From contig NZ_JASZYU010000001.1 in assembly GCF_030316825.1 (NCBI RefSeq), positions 2,232,001 to 2,296,000 on the forward strand: 64,000 nucleotides of DNA. Reading direction: 5' to 3'. The position numbers and the translations under genes are program-made. The notes beneath the pieces were generated by a model. It was not told where the DNA came from. It made no database searches and worked only from the letters and a program-made list of their open reading frames with translations. Positions 54,702 through 63,369 of this stretch are shown piece after piece (position 1 is the stretch's first letter; the number at the start of each line of letters is the position of its first letter). The stretch comes from Variovorax fucosicus. Its GTDB lineage: Bacteria > Pseudomonadota > Gammaproteobacteria > Burkholderiales > Burkholderiaceae_C.

Positions 54702-55358
54702 ATGCCGCCGCCCGCCGCCGGAAACCGCGCCGACCCTCTTGCCGCCTTGCCGACCTCACTGCTCAAGCTCGCAGCCCTGGGCGTGCAGCGCCGTTACCGC
54801 ACCCACGCGGTGCTGATCGAAGAGGGTGACCAGGGCGATGCCATCTACATCGTGCTCACCGGCCGGCTGCGCGCCTTCGTCTCCGATGCGCGCGGCCGTG
54901 AGGTCACGCTCGGCCACCACGGACCGGGCGAATACGTCGGCGAGATGTCGCTCGACGGCGGCCCGCGTTCGGCCAGCGTGCAGACGGTGGAGCCGACCGT
55001 CTGCGCGGTGGTGACGCGCGAGACCCTGCTGCGCCACATCGCGGCCGATGCCGACTTCGCGATGGGGCTGATCGTCCGGCTCATCCAGCGGGCCCGGCTG
55101 GCGACCGAAAGCGCGCGCAGCATGGCCCTGCTCGACGTCTACAGCCGGCTCAAGCGCGTGCTGGAAGAGCGGGCACAAGCCGAGCCCGACGGCACCCGGC
55201 GCATCGCCGAGCGCCTGACGCACCAGGCGATCGCCGGCGAGATCGGTTCGTCGCGCGAGATGGTGAGCCGACTGCTGAAAGACCTCGAAAAAGGCGGCTA
55301 CATTGCCGTCGAGCAGCGTTGCCTGGTGTTGCTGCGAGCCTTGCCCGCGCGCTGGTAG
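54702..55358 (+). CDS. Crp/Fnr family transcriptional regulator
   Basis: The 218-residue protein has an N-terminal cyclic-nucleotide-binding barrel and a C-terminal winged helix (LTHQAIAGEIGSSREMVSRL). The barrel keeps the phosphate-binding cassette GEMSLDGGPRSASV with E81 and R89-S90, the residues that contact the cyclic phosphate in cAMP-binding members. There is no cysteine cluster for an iron-sulfur centre, so it is Crp-like rather than Fnr-like. A cyclase-like gene lies about 1.8 kb downstream. The convergent patatin gene ends 8 bases after the stop. Confidence 0.9.
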   Translation: MPPPAAGNRADPLAALPTSLLKLAALGVQRRYRTHAVLIEEGDQGDAIYIVLTGRLRAFVSDARGREVTLGHHGPGEYVGEMSLDGGPRSASVQTVEPTVCAVVTRETLLRHIAADADFAMGLIVRLIQRARLATESARSMALLDVYSRLKRVLEERAQAEPDGTRRIAERLTHQAIAGEIGSSREMVSRLLKDLEKGGYIAVEQRCLVLLRALPARW

Positions 55359-55366
55359 GGCCGCGG

Positions 55367-57031
55367 TCACGACAGTCCATGCTGCCGGAGGCCAGTGACC
55401 ATTGCCTCCACCAGGCCGTTGCGCACGCGCCGCCGCACGAACAGGTGCCAGAGCGGTGCGAGCAGCCACCGAGCCCACCAGGGCACGAGGTGGCGATAAA
55501 CGAGGTTCAGACGCCGGTCGAAGGCCGGCCCGAAAGCGGTCGGGTCGGCCTGGCCGCGCGGCCAGTCGGGAGACGGCTCTTCCTCGCCATGGCGCGGGTG
55601 CAGTCGGCCGACCAGCGGGATGATCGGCAGCTCGCGGTCGCCGGCCGCGTAGTGCGCCCGCTGCGTCGTCGTCCAATTCGCAAAGAGCGGGTTGTCCTCG
55701 GGCAGCAGCAGGTGGTTTGCCAACGCCTGCTGTGCATTGCGGCGGCCGAGCCGGTAGTCGTGCAACCGGAATTCGCGGCACAGGTAGCCGCCGAGACCGC
55801 CGAGGCTTCCGCCGGCGAGGGCGCGGCTGGACGCGGTGGACGGATCCGCTTCGGCGTGCGGCGCGATCAGGAAGCGGCTGTAGACGTCTTCGCGCGTCGC
55901 CAGCGCAATGTCTTCCATGCGCAGGTGCGCCTGGTCGAGCAGCGTCGACAGCAGGCGCGGCAGCGCATTGCCCAGCGTTGTCGGCAACCAGGGCACTCCG
56001 GTGGTGGCCGACGTGCCGAGCAACGGATTGACCAGCAGCACCGCGCGGTCGCTCACGAGGCCGTCGCGCGGGTTGCAGGCCAGCGGGTCGCGGTCGTTCA
56101 GCTCCGAGCGGACGGCGTCGACCGGGTCGTTGTCGATCAGGCCCCCATCGACGCCGTCGAATGCGCGGTCGCGTGGGTCGGTGGCAGCATCGGCCGGGGA
56201 CGCCGTCACCACTTGATCCGGGGCGCAGACGCCACCGCGCAGCACGATCTGCAACGCGCGGGCATCGGCGGCGAGGTGCTGCAGCGGCCGGGCCGGCAGC
56301 AGCAGCGGGAAGGCCGCGGAGGCGAGGGCTGCGGTGGCATACCCGTGCCCCCATCGATCCCAGGCGGCCGCGGGATCGGCGCCGACGGCAATCTCTTTTT
56401 CGTCGGCCCGCCGCGCGGTTTGCGGGTGGCTCCCGTCGCCCAGGCCGGTGAGTGCGAAGCGCAGCAGTTCGCCATGCACCGTCGCGCGCGGCGGTGTTGC
56501 CGCGCGACCGGCGTGCAGCAACGGGTAGCGCACGCCGCGCAGGTTGGTCACCGAGAAGGCCACGCGAAACGGGTCGGGCAGCCAGCGGCGAAGCCGTGGC
56601 GTGGCCCGCTGGCCGAACTCGATGGCCTTGCGCGCGGCGCCTTCGAGTCGCGTCGGATCCAGCAGGGAGCGCACGTTGCCGCTCGCCGCATCGCGCGCGT
56701 CGAGCAGGTTGTCGAGGCCGGTCATGTGAACCCAGCTCTCGAACAGCGGGTTGCGGCATGCGTCGTCGTAAGAGGTGCCCGGGCGCACTGGCGGAATGTC
56801 ATATGGCAACGCGGCGCCCAGTACCGCGGTCGTCAAGGCGCCTGACGACGCGCCCATCACGGTGCGCAGCACCACCCGGTGCGCCGGCGCGTCGGCGTCG
56901 TTGCGCTCCTGCGCGTCCTGCCAGGCGTCCAGCGCTTCCACGATGAAGTCGATCGCGCCCGCGGTGAAGGCGCCGCAGGACACGCCGCCGGCCAGCGAGA
57001 GACCGAGTTCGAACTGCGGTGGGCGAGCCAT
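55367..57031 (-). CDS. patatin-like phospholipase
   Basis: The 554-residue protein has the patatin catalytic dyad. The oxyanion loop is GLSLAGGVSCGAFTAG at residues 10-25, nucleophile Ser62 lies in GASSG, and the Asp is in DGVDGGLIDNDP (D295). Patatins release fatty acids from glycerolipids. No signal peptide is seen, so it is probably cytoplasmic or injected by another route. A C-terminal region of about 150 residues rich in aromatic and basic residues (LWHLFVRRRVRNG) may contact membranes. It diverges from the cyclase-like/P450/peroxidase set, with 146 bases between start codons. Confidence 0.88.
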   Translation of the reverse strand: MARPPQFELGLSLAGGVSCGAFTAGAIDFIVEALDAWQDAQERNDADAPAHRVVLRTVMGASSGALTTAVLGAALPYDIPPVRPGTSYDDACRNPLFESWVHMTGLDNLLDARDAASGNVRSLLDPTRLEGAARKAIEFGQRATPRLRRWLPDPFRVAFSVTNLRGVRYPLLHAGRAATPPRATVHGELLRFALTGLGDGSHPQTARRADEKEIAVGADPAAAWDRWGHGYATAALASAAFPLLLPARPLQHLAADARALQIVLRGGVCAPDQVVTASPADAATDPRDRAFDGVDGGLIDNDPVDAVRSELNDRDPLACNPRDGLVSDRAVLLVNPLLGTSATTGVPWLPTTLGNALPRLLSTLLDQAHLRMEDIALATREDVYSRFLIAPHAEADPSTASSRALAGGSLGGLGGYLCREFRLHDYRLGRRNAQQALANHLLLPEDNPLFANWTTTQRAHYAAGDRELPIIPLVGRLHPRHGEEEPSPDWPRGQADPTAFGPAFDRRLNLVYRHLVPWWARWLLAPLWHLFVRRRVRNGLVEAMVTGLRQHGLS

Positions 57032-57161
57032 GGGCGGGTTCTTCTCCTGAACATTTTCTCAAGACAACGCGTGGCGAGTATCTGTCTTGTGTCCAGGGCG
57101 CCCCTCCTCAGAATGGCGTATGGACAAGCGGGTCTCACCGGATAGAGTCGGCGGGGCTCGG

Positions 57162-57167
57162 TATAAC
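57162..57167 (+). promoter_or_regulatory. -10-like hexamer of the cyclase-like/P450/peroxidase set
   Basis: TATAAC, one mismatch from consensus, 10 bases before the ATG at 57178. The intergenic region must also serve the divergent patatin gene. Confidence 0.45.
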
Positions 57168-57177
57168 AGAGGTACGG

Positions 57178-60100
57178 ATGATCGCTTGTGCAAATTGCGG
57201 AACGCCACGTCAGGCTCGCCACCGCTTTTGCTGGAACTGCGGTGCGTTGCTGGACGCGCAGCGCGAACTCAAGCAGGTCACCGTGCTGCTCGCCGACCTC
57301 TGCGACTCCACCGCCCAGGTGGTGCAAACCGGGGCCGAAGACGGGCAGGCCTACCTCGACACCGCCTATCGCCTGATGGCCGAAGCCGTTGCCACCTATG
57401 GCGGCACCCGCATGCAGTGGCGCGGCGACGAACTGCTGGCCCTGTTCGGCGCGCCCATCGCGCAGGAGGATCACGCGCTGCGCGCATGCCTGGCGGCGAG
57501 CGCAATGCTCGAAGCGATGAAGGCGCACACGACGGTAGAGGCGCCCATGCGCGTGCGCATCGGCATCGATTCGGGCGAGGTCATCGCCGGGCCGGGTGGC
57601 GCCGACCTGTCGACGCCCTACCGCGTCGACGGCCCGCCCATCCACCTGGCGTCGCGGCTGGAGAAAATGGCGGCACCCGGCACCGCGCAGGTCAGCGGCA
57701 ACACCATGCAGCTGGTGGGTGACCAGATCGAGACGCGTCTGCTCGGCAAGCGCGAGATTCGCGGCTTCAGCGTGCCGGTCGACGTGCACGAGATCACGGT
57801 CGGTTCGCAAGGGTCGGCGGCGGCGCCGCTCGCACGCCGGCGCTACCTGGGTCCGCTGGTCGGGCGCGGCGAAGCCATCGACGACCTGAAGGCGATCGCC
57901 GAGCGCGTGCGGGCGGGCGCGTTCTGCGCAGTCGGCGTGCGGGGCGAGGCGGGCATCGGCAAGTCGCGGCTGATTGCGGAGCTTTGCACGCACTTGCGCG
58001 AAACGGGTTTCTCGATCGCGCCGGTGACCGCACGCGCCTACGCCAGCCATGTGCCGTACGGATTGGTCGCGGATCTCGCACGCGTGCTGCTGCGCCTGGG
58101 AAGCGGCAGTTCGGGCGTCGACGCAATCCATACGGAAACGGCGCCGGACCAGCCCACCGATCTGCACACCGCCGCGCTCACCGATCTGCTCGACACCGGC
58201 GACGCCGGCAGCGCGTGGCGCGCGCTGTCGCCGCTGCAACGCAGCGAGCGCATCGCCAACACCTTCGCCTGGCTGGTGCGCGAACGCACCCGCAGCGGGC
58301 CGTTGGTGCTGGCGGTGGACGATGTCTTCCTGGCCGACCGCGGCAGCCTGCGGCTGCTCGAACTCCTGGCGCGGCGCCTGCAGTCGCAACCGCTGCTGGT
58401 GCTCATGAGCTACCGGCAGGACTATGTGCACCGCTGGAGCGATGCGCCCTGGTTCGCCGAACACTGGATCGGCCCGCTGCCTTCGGCGCAGATGGTCAAG
58501 CTGGCGCAGGCGCTGCTCGGCGACGACGAATCGCTGCACAGCGTCCGCGCCGCCTTGCTCGACCGCGCCGACGGCAATCCCTTCTTCCTCGAGCAGATGG
58601 TGATGACGCTGGTCGACGGCGGCAGCCTGCTCGGGCCACCGGGCGCCTACCGTTGCACATCGGGCCAGTCGCCGCTGGGCGTGCCGGCATCGATCATGGC
58701 GGTCATCGGCGCGCGGGTCGACCGGCTTCCGGCCGAGACCAAGGCAAGCCTCGAGGCCGCGGCCATCGTCGGCGAGCCCCTGCTGTCGAGCGTGGTCGCA
58801 GCGATGCGGAACATCGACGAGGCCGCGGCAGAAAGCCATTTGCGGCAGGCCATGTCCGGCGGCCTGATCGCTGCATCCGCGTCGGCCGGCGCCTATGCGT
58901 TTCGCCACGGGCTGGTGCAGGAGTCGGTGGCGGCGACGCTCACGCGCTCGCGCCGCAGCCAGCTCCATCGCGCTGCCTTCGACGCGCTGCGCCTGCGCAG
59001 CGGCGACAAGCCTTCGGAGAACCCCGGGGTGCTCGCCCATCACGCGTACAACGGCGAGCAATGGCTCTCGGCCGCGGAGTACGCACAGCGCGCCATGACG
59101 CGTTCGATTGCGCGCTCCGACAACCGCGATGCGCTGCGCGTGTTCTCGCTGGGGCTCGAGGCTGCCCGGCGCGTGGAGCCCGAAGCCGCGATGCTGCCTT
59201 GCGAACTCGCGCTGCGCATGGAGGCGCTGGGCGCACAGATGGCGGTCGGCCTGTTCGACGCGATCGTCAGCAACCTTGAGCGCGCCGAGTACATCACGCG
59301 CACCCTGGGTGACACGCGGCGCCAGGCCGCCGTTTCGCTGCAACTCGCCGTCACGCTGTGGACGCGCGGCAGCTACCGGCAAGGGCTGGAAGCCGCAGCC
59401 AACGCCGGCGCAGTGGCGCTGGCCGCCGGCAGCCGCAGCCTGCAGATGGCGGCCATGCAGGCGCGCATGATGCTCAACCACGGACTCGGGCGCTATGCCA
59501 TGGCAGGTGCCGATGCCGCCGAGGTCGAACGCGAGTTCGCTGCCGAACTGCGCGCCCGGCGCCTCATGCCGGGCTGGGCCGTGATCGCGTCGGTCAACGT
59601 CAAGACCTTCCTGGCGGACACGCTGATCTGGAAGGGCGAGCTCGATGCCGCCCAGGCCGCATGCGACGCCGCCTACCGCGAGCTCGCCACCGAAGACCAT
59701 GCGTTCTCCCGCGTGCTGGTCGACTTCGTGCAGGCCGAGTTGCTGCTCGCGCAGCACCGGCCCGAAGAGGCGGTGACGCTGCTGCGTTCGGCGCTCGAGC
59801 TGTGCCGCCTGCATGAGCTGTCGAACATGCACCCGGCGATCGTGGCCTACCTCGGCGGAGCCATGGCGCGCAGCGGGCAGGCCCTGCAGGCACTGGCCCT
59901 GCTCGAGCCGGCGATTGCAGCCAAGGTCTCGCTTTCCGGCGGCCGCTACAACGAGTTCTACTTTCCGTTCAACCTCGCCATCGCGTTGCGGGAGGCGGGC
60001 CGGATGGACGAGGCGCTCGTGGCCGCGCACGGCGCGTGCGAGGCGGCCGCGGCGCTCGAACAGCGCGGCCACGAAGCGCGTGCCTTGCAACTCCTCGCCA

Positions 60101-60225
60101 GCATCGAGGCCGATGCAGGGCGCGCGCAGGACGCGGCCTTGCACGCGCAGCAGGCGCTGGCGGCCGCGCGCGACTGTGGCATGCCCGGCCTGGCGGACGA
60201 GCCGGTGCCCAGCAGTCATGCTTGA
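57178..60225 (+). CDS. zinc-ribbon, cyclase-like domain and STAND-type ATPase regulator
   Basis: The 1015-residue protein begins with a zinc ribbon (C4, C7, C18, C21). A class III nucleotide cyclase-like domain follows (residues ~33-200). It keeps both metal aspartates (D40 in LLADLCDST, D84 in WRGDELLALFGAP) and R160, but has Gln80 where a substrate lysine is usual and His156 in IHLASRL where Asn is usual. Next is an AAA/STAND ATPase domain with Walker A GEAGIGKSRL (K262) and Walker B LVLAVDDVFLAD. A long helical repeat region (about 540-1015) resembles TPRs. It may be a signal-responsive scaffold rather than an active cyclase. Its end overlaps the P450 gene by 8 bases. Confidence 0.85.
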   Translation: MIACANCGTPRQARHRFCWNCGALLDAQRELKQVTVLLADLCDSTAQVVQTGAEDGQAYLDTAYRLMAEAVATYGGTRMQWRGDELLALFGAPIAQEDHALRACLAASAMLEAMKAHTTVEAPMRVRIGIDSGEVIAGPGGADLSTPYRVDGPPIHLASRLEKMAAPGTAQVSGNTMQLVGDQIETRLLGKREIRGFSVPVDVHEITVGSQGSAAAPLARRRYLGPLVGRGEAIDDLKAIAERVRAGAFCAVGVRGEAGIGKSRLIAELCTHLRETGFSIAPVTARAYASHVPYGLVADLARVLLRLGSGSSGVDAIHTETAPDQPTDLHTAALTDLLDTGDAGSAWRALSPLQRSERIANTFAWLVRERTRSGPLVLAVDDVFLADRGSLRLLELLARRLQSQPLLVLMSYRQDYVHRWSDAPWFAEHWIGPLPSAQMVKLAQALLGDDESLHSVRAALLDRADGNPFFLEQMVMTLVDGGSLLGPPGAYRCTSGQSPLGVPASIMAVIGARVDRLPAETKASLEAAAIVGEPLLSSVVAAMRNIDEAAAESHLRQAMSGGLIAASASAGAYAFRHGLVQESVAATLTRSRRSQLHRAAFDALRLRSGDKPSENPGVLAHHAYNGEQWLSAAEYAQRAMTRSIARSDNRDALRVFSLGLEAARRVEPEAAMLPCELALRMEALGAQMAVGLFDAIVSNLERAEYITRTLGDTRRQAAVSLQLAVTLWTRGSYRQGLEAAANAGAVALAAGSRSLQMAAMQARMMLNHGLGRYAMAGADAAEVEREFAAELRARRLMPGWAVIASVNVKTFLADTLIWKGELDAAQAACDAAYRELATEDHAFSRVLVDFVQAELLLAQHRPEEAVTLLRSALELCRLHELSNMHPAIVAYLGGAMARSGQALQALALLEPAIAAKVSLSGGRYNEFYFPFNLAIALREAGRMDEALVAAHGACEAAAALEQRGHEARALQLLASIEADAGRAQDAALHAQQALAAARDCGMPGLADEPVPSSHA

Positions 60226-61447
60226 GAAGGCGCTTTCCCGCTTCGGGCGCTGGGCGGCTTACCAGGGCGTCAGCACCGCGATCCACCAGCCACGGGCCTT
60301 GCGCGCGCTGGCGGCGGTGATCCAGAAGAATCCCAGAACCCGCGGCTTCCTTCGCACCGTCGCCACCCGGGACGACGTTGTCGGTGTCTTCGAGCGACCG
60401 CTTGCGTTCTCCAATTCGGCGCAGCGGCCGAACCTGGTGGCGGGCGACTTTGCCATCGGCATGGAATCCGGCCCGCGGCACGCTTGCGAGCGCGCACTGC
60501 TGATGAAGAAGCTGCAGCCCTCGCCGGATTTCGCGGCGCGCGCTTCTGCCGAGAGCCGGCGCCTCGTTCATGACCTGCGCGCGGGGCCGGTGCGCCGCTT
60601 CGACCTGATCACCGACTACATGGCGCCGATCGTCTGGCAGGCGATGGGCGGGGCGTTCGGCGCGGCGCTGCCGCCGTTGCCGTCCGGTGATCCGGTTTTT
60701 CTGCACCTGCGCAACATCGGCGCGCACCTGATCGTGGGCGGTGTCGCCACCGACGCGGTGCAACGCCGCGCGAGAGAGAGCGCGGCGCAACTCACCGCCT
60801 GGGTGCAGGCCCGGCTGCCCGCGTTGCAGGCCGTCTGGGGCTTGCCCGGCTCGACGCATCGGGAAGAGGTCGCGCGCAACGTCGTCGGCATGCTGTGGGT
60901 CGGCCATCCTGCAACGGTGCAGAGCGGAGCGCTCCTGATGCAGGAGTTGCTGGTGCGGCCGAAGGTGCTGCGCGAGCTCGCCGAGCGGGTCGGCCAATGC
61001 ACCGACCCGTGGAACGACATGCCGCTGCGCGAGCTGTTCGCGCGGCATGTGCTGGAACTGCTGCGCTTTCGTCCGCCGTTCCCGATCCTGCGTCGCGACG
61101 TGCCGCGCGATGTGCGCTACGGCAGCGATGGCGCGTCGCGCGCCGCGGCCGGCGCACAGCTGACGGTGCTGACCATCGGCGCATTGTTCGACCCTGCAGC
61201 TCACAAAGGCGCACCGCCGCAGGTGTACGACCCGAGCCGCGTCTTCGTGCACCCGCCCGACCGCTACTTGATGTTCGGCGGCGGCCAGCGGCACTGCATC
61301 GCCTCCGAGCAGGTGGTGGAAGTGTTGGTCAGCGCGTTGATCGGCCTGCTCCAGTTGCCCGGCGTGAAATGGGCCGACCCGTGGTGGCGCCGCATGCGCT
61401 ACGACGGCCCGAGCATCGCGTCGGCCCGGCTGGCATTCAGGGACTAG
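60218..61447 (+). CDS. cytochrome P450
   Basis: The 409-residue protein has the P450 landmarks: an I-helix stretch VGHPAT (229-233), the K-helix ExxR motif ELLR (E280/R283) and the heme-thiolate loop FGGGQRHC with Cys360. The I-helix acid-threonine pair is replaced by a His-Pro-Ala-Thr context, and sequence around the Cys is looser than in classical bacterial hydroxylases. This is reminiscent of P450s that rearrange hydroperoxides without O2 activation; that is inference. The ATG at 60218 overlaps the end of the regulator gene. No ferredoxin or reductase gene is adjacent, which also fits a peroxide-using enzyme. Confidence 0.85.
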   Translation: MLEKALSRFGRWAAYQGVSTAIHQPRALRALAAVIQKNPRTRGFLRTVATRDDVVGVFERPLAFSNSAQRPNLVAGDFAIGMESGPRHACERALLMKKLQPSPDFAARASAESRRLVHDLRAGPVRRFDLITDYMAPIVWQAMGGAFGAALPPLPSGDPVFLHLRNIGAHLIVGGVATDAVQRRARESAAQLTAWVQARLPALQAVWGLPGSTHREEVARNVVGMLWVGHPATVQSGALLMQELLVRPKVLRELAERVGQCTDPWNDMPLRELFARHVLELLRFRPPFPILRRDVPRDVRYGSDGASRAAAGAQLTVLTIGALFDPAAHKGAPPQVYDPSRVFVHPPDRYLMFGGGQRHCIASEQVVEVLVSALIGLLQLPGVKWADPWWRRMRYDGPSIASARLAFRD

Positions 61448-61458
61448 AGGCAGCGGCG

Positions 61459-63369
61459 ATGGCGCGCGAGCAGATGATGTGTTTCGTCACCCCCGGCGCG
61501 GCGGACGCGCCGGGCGAAGTGCCCGCCAGCGTGCAGCGCCGCATCGAGCGCATGTGCCGCGCCATCGGGCGCATTCATTTCGCGACGCTCGCGCTTTTGC
61601 CCATCGCGCCCGAGGCCTCGCCGATGGCATCGCCGTCGCTGATGCTCGAGGTGGTGGTCGACGAAGGCGTACCGCCGGCCGAACTCATCGACCTCATGCT
61701 GCAGCACGGCTTCGGCGCGCTGTGGTCGCTCTACCGTGCGCACTGGCCGGGCCCGCAGGGCTCGACGCCGGCGTCCAAGCGGGATTGGCTGCGCGCGTTT
61801 CTCGCGCAGCATGCCAACGTGGCGGCTTGCGGTTTCGTGGGCAACCGCGATCTCGATGTGGCGCAGGTTCGCGGTGAAAACAACCTCTTCAAGCAGGCCA
61901 GCAGCGCGTTTCGCAACCTGCGGCCGGATCCGTTCGCAGACCGCGCAGCGCTTGGCGACTACATGGCCGTCTGGGCCCGTCGTTTCGGTGGCGCCTGGGC
62001 CGCCGAACTGCCGCGGCGCTCGCTGTGGCGGCATGGCAATCTGCCCGACGTCGTGCGACTGGCCCTGCTGTCGGTCCGGCTGGTGGTTCCATTTCTCGCG
62101 CTGCTGGGCCTGCTGACGGTGGTCGGTGCGATCGTGCTGGCGTCGGCGCAGTTGCTCGCCGGCGCGGGCCTTGCCGTGCCCGACTTTGTCGCGGCCGCAG
62201 TGCTGTTTGCGGCACTGGGACTGCTGGCGATCCTGCTACCGGTCATCTTCGGCGCGATGAACGGCGCGGTGGGGATCGTGGTGGCATTCGTGGTGTTGCT
62301 GATCTTCGTGCTGTTTCTGAGCGCCGTGATGCTCGTCACCGTGGTGATGGGCGTGTTGTGGATTCCCGCCTGCATGGGGGCGCTCACGGCGCTGGGGGGC
62401 ATCGCATTGCTCGCCATCGGGCTCAGCGCTGCCCTGCTGCTGGTGGTGTGTGCCGCGTCCAACCTGCGTGCGCCGCCGTTTTTTCCGGTCGTGCTCGCGT
62501 CCCTTGTGAGCGCGGTGTTGCTGCTGCTGGTCTTCGGGCTGACCTGGTGGATGTTCAGGGTGATGGGGGCTCTGAACTGCAAGCAGGATGCACTGCATCT
62601 GTCGGTGTGGCCAGATCCGTTGACCGCGATCTGCTGGGCGTCCGGTGCCATCTTCGTGGTGGGGGCGGGGCTGTATTGCGGTCCTCGCCTGTTCGGTTTT
62701 CTGGGCCGCAGGCTCGCCGAAGCGCTGAAGGAGGCCGACCGCCCGGGGCCGCTGCCCGACGTGCCGCTGCACACGGTGCACCCCAGCATCCAGGCCTGCG
62801 AAGCGGCGCTGGCCAGGCGCACCGGCCACATGATCAGCCTGACCGAGATCAGGAGCCCGGCACACCTGCGGCGCCTGCGCTTCTGGCTCTGGCTCATCAA
62901 CCTGCTCGGTGAGCTCTACTTCACCGAAGGCCAACTCGGCAGGACGGGCGGCATCCACTTCGGCCACTGGCACATCCTCGACAACGGCCGCCGGCTGCTG
63001 TTCTGCAGCAACTTCGACGGCGCGTTCGGTGGCTACCTCGATGCCTTCATCCGTGGCGCATCGCAGGGCGTCAACCTGATCTGGCGCAACACCGAACTGC
63101 GGCCCCGGCAGGCGGCGCGTGCCGGCCATCCCGCGGTGCAGGTGGCGCGCAGCTTTCCGCCGACGCGCGTGCACATCTTCTGCGGCTGCAAGTGCGAACA
63201 GGCGTTCAAGTCCTATGCGCGCGACAGCATGGTGCCGCACCTGTACCGCTTCGAGGCGTATTGCCTGTCGAGCGACGACATCGTGCGCGCGACGCGGCTG
63301 CGCGTGGCGCTGCAGGGCCGGCGCACCGCCGTCAAGGACGACCAGATTGCGAGGGCGCTGGAATCATGA
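61459..63369 (+). CDS. polytopic membrane protein with soluble domains at both ends, unknown function
   Basis: The 636-residue protein has a soluble N-terminal region (1-200), a dense block of hydrophobic helices (about 200-410) and a soluble C-terminal region. The two ends share a similar pattern: IHFATLALLP followed by EVVVDEG near 39-70, and IHFGHWHIL followed by LFCSNFDGAFGGYLDAF near 499-527. Both look like one beta-alpha-beta unit of a ferredoxin-like fold, as in DyP peroxidases and dimeric barrel proteins. I recognise no named family. It begins 11 bases after the P450 gene and overlaps the DyP gene as ATGA, so it works with them. Confidence 0.75.
   Translation: MAREQMMCFVTPGAADAPGEVPASVQRRIERMCRAIGRIHFATLALLPIAPEASPMASPSLMLEVVVDEGVPPAELIDLMLQHGFGALWSLYRAHWPGPQGSTPASKRDWLRAFLAQHANVAACGFVGNRDLDVAQVRGENNLFKQASSAFRNLRPDPFADRAALGDYMAVWARRFGGAWAAELPRRSLWRHGNLPDVVRLALLSVRLVVPFLALLGLLTVVGAIVLASAQLLAGAGLAVPDFVAAAVLFAALGLLAILLPVIFGAMNGAVGIVVAFVVLLIFVLFLSAVMLVTVVMGVLWIPACMGALTALGGIALLAIGLSAALLLVVCAASNLRAPPFFPVVLASLVSAVLLLLVFGLTWWMFRVMGALNCKQDALHLSVWPDPLTAICWASGAIFVVGAGLYCGPRLFGFLGRRLAEALKEADRPGPLPDVPLHTVHPSIQACEAALARRTGHMISLTEIRSPAHLRRLRFWLWLINLLGELYFTEGQLGRTGGIHFGHWHILDNGRRLLFCSNFDGAFGGYLDAFIRGASQGVNLIWRNTELRPRQAARAGHPAVQVARSFPPTRVHIFCGCKCEQAFKSYARDSMVPHLYRFEAYCLSSDDIVRATRLRVALQGRRTAVKDDQIARALES

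Noticed and set aside
57019..57177. A longer N terminus for the cyclase-like protein
   Set aside because: The extra 53 residues lack conserved features and would cross the divergent promoter region; the ATG at 57178 places the zinc ribbon at the N terminus, as expected for the family.
56857..60219. A 1120-residue open frame antisense to the cyclase-like gene
   Set aside because: It overlaps the divergent promoter region and the patatin start, has shadow-type composition, and competes with a gene that has clear zinc, metal and Walker motifs.
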